A stretch of 64,000 nucleotides of DNA, from positions 272,762 to 336,761 of the forward strand of contig NZ_JAADJT010000009.1 of NCBI RefSeq assembly GCF_011090165.1, in the 5' to 3' direction. The translations under genes were made by a program, and so were the position numbers. The notes beneath the pieces are model-generated. The model did not search any database and was not told the DNA's origin. It saw only the letters and a list, made by a program, of their open reading frames with translations. Positions 63,880 to 64,000 of this stretch are shown piece after piece (position 1 is the stretch's first letter; each line of letters starts with the position of its first letter). Origin of the DNA: Duganella aceris. Lineage in GTDB: Bacteria; Pseudomonadota; Gammaproteobacteria; Burkholderiales; Burkholderiaceae_D.

Positions 63880-63920
63880 AATGCCGTTCAGTTAAGACTG
63901 AACGGCATTTTTATTTTATT
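63880..63920. terminator. Hairpin terminator upstream of the last partial gene
   Basis: AATGCCGTTCAG (63880-63891) and CTGAACGGCATT (63898-63909) form a perfect 12-bp stem with a 6-base loop, followed on the plus strand by TTTATTTTATT. On the minus strand a second short hairpin and T8 (63857-63864 region) follow. No gene in this window ends here on either strand, so it may insulate neighbouring units or end a gene lying to the right. Confidence 0.7.
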
Positions 63921-63959
63921 GGTTGTAAACATCGGCAATCGCTGTTAACCTGCGTCGCG

Positions 63960-64000
63960 ATGATCGACGACGCTCTCCATTTCCTCGCTAACGGCCTGGA
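63960..64000 (+). CDS. Start of a gene cut by the window end
   Basis: An ATG opens a frame reading MIDDALHFLANGL to the window edge. No strong ribosome site is visible. The first residues are reminiscent of the N-termini of DUF4255/Pvc16-type proteins of phage-tail-like injection systems, but 13 residues cannot settle this. Confidence 0.3.
   Translation, partial: MIDDALHFLANGL

Overview
This is a GC-rich (roughly two-thirds G+C by eye) chromosomal segment of a betaproteobacterium. Gene content and order point to Burkholderiales, most likely Oxalobacteraceae of the Massilia/Duganella/Rugamonas type; that placement is inference from protein resemblance, not a search. About 56 protein genes are supported. 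They are densely packed, and many adjacent pairs share ATGA or TAATG stop/start overlaps. I see no rRNA or tRNA gene, insertion sequence, integrase or CRISPR array.

Layout. 1-9.3 kb (+): the end of a CorC-type CBS protein, lnt, glyQ, glyS, gmhB, a PlsC acyltransferase, a YgjP-type metalloprotease and a secreted alpha/beta hydrolase. 9.3-17.8 kb (-): envelope sugars, namely rmlB-rmlA-rmlC-rmlD (dTDP-L-rhamnose), a WecA/WbpL-like polyprenyl-phosphate glycosyltransferase, a phosphomannomutase/phosphoglucomutase, waaC and waaA. 18-18.8 kb (+): apaH. 18.8-23.4 kb (-): yqgE-ruvX-pyrR-pyrB-pyrC'-plsC, where pyrC' has lost dihydroorotase metal ligands. 23.6-25 kb (+): photolyase. 25-34.8 kb (-): a Chp/Pil chemosensory operon pilG-pilH-pilI-pilJ-chpA for type IV pili, ending in a ~2000-residue hybrid kinase. 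34.8-37.3 kb: rubredoxin (-), then a divergent ThiD-like kinase and hemL (+). 37.3-40.4 kb (-): a nitrate/sulfonate-type ABC ATPase and double permease. 40.7-42.3 kb (+): a chemoreceptor. 42.3-50.9 kb (-): corA, a pilin-like DUF4124-type protein, mtgA, aroE, a TonB-like protein, an RNB ribonuclease, ubiC, yqiA and mpl. 50.9-58.1 kb (+): a nucleotidyltransferase-like protein, a TlpA thioredoxin, aroQ, accB, accC, prmA, a zinc-ribbon/DUF3426 membrane protein and a PfkB kinase. 58.3-60 kb (-): a YggT protein and an AlgP-like histone H1 homologue. 60-64 kb is more accessory: a ~940-base gene-poor stretch, a divergent MarR/FAD-monooxygenase pair, a frameshifted DUF1016 nuclease and the first codons of a further gene.

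How the genes work together. gmhB, waaC, waaA, pgm, rml, the PlsC enzymes, lnt, mpl and mtgA serve the envelope (LPS core, O-antigen precursors, phospholipid, lipoprotein and peptidoglycan). aroQ, aroE and ubiC act before and after chorismate. accB and accC start fatty-acid synthesis. The Chp operon steers type IV pilus activity.

Most unusual: a dispersed family of perfect palindromes sharing the head CGG(T/G)GTCAGT(G/T)CCG, lying between genes and often abutting stop codons (near 9.3, 14.4, 37.3 and 58.2 kb, with a relative near 46.3 kb). Also notable are the degenerate dihydroorotase, expandable repeats in chpA and the histone-like gene, twin 19-bp palindromes in a marR promoter region, and a nuclease gene with an internal deletion.
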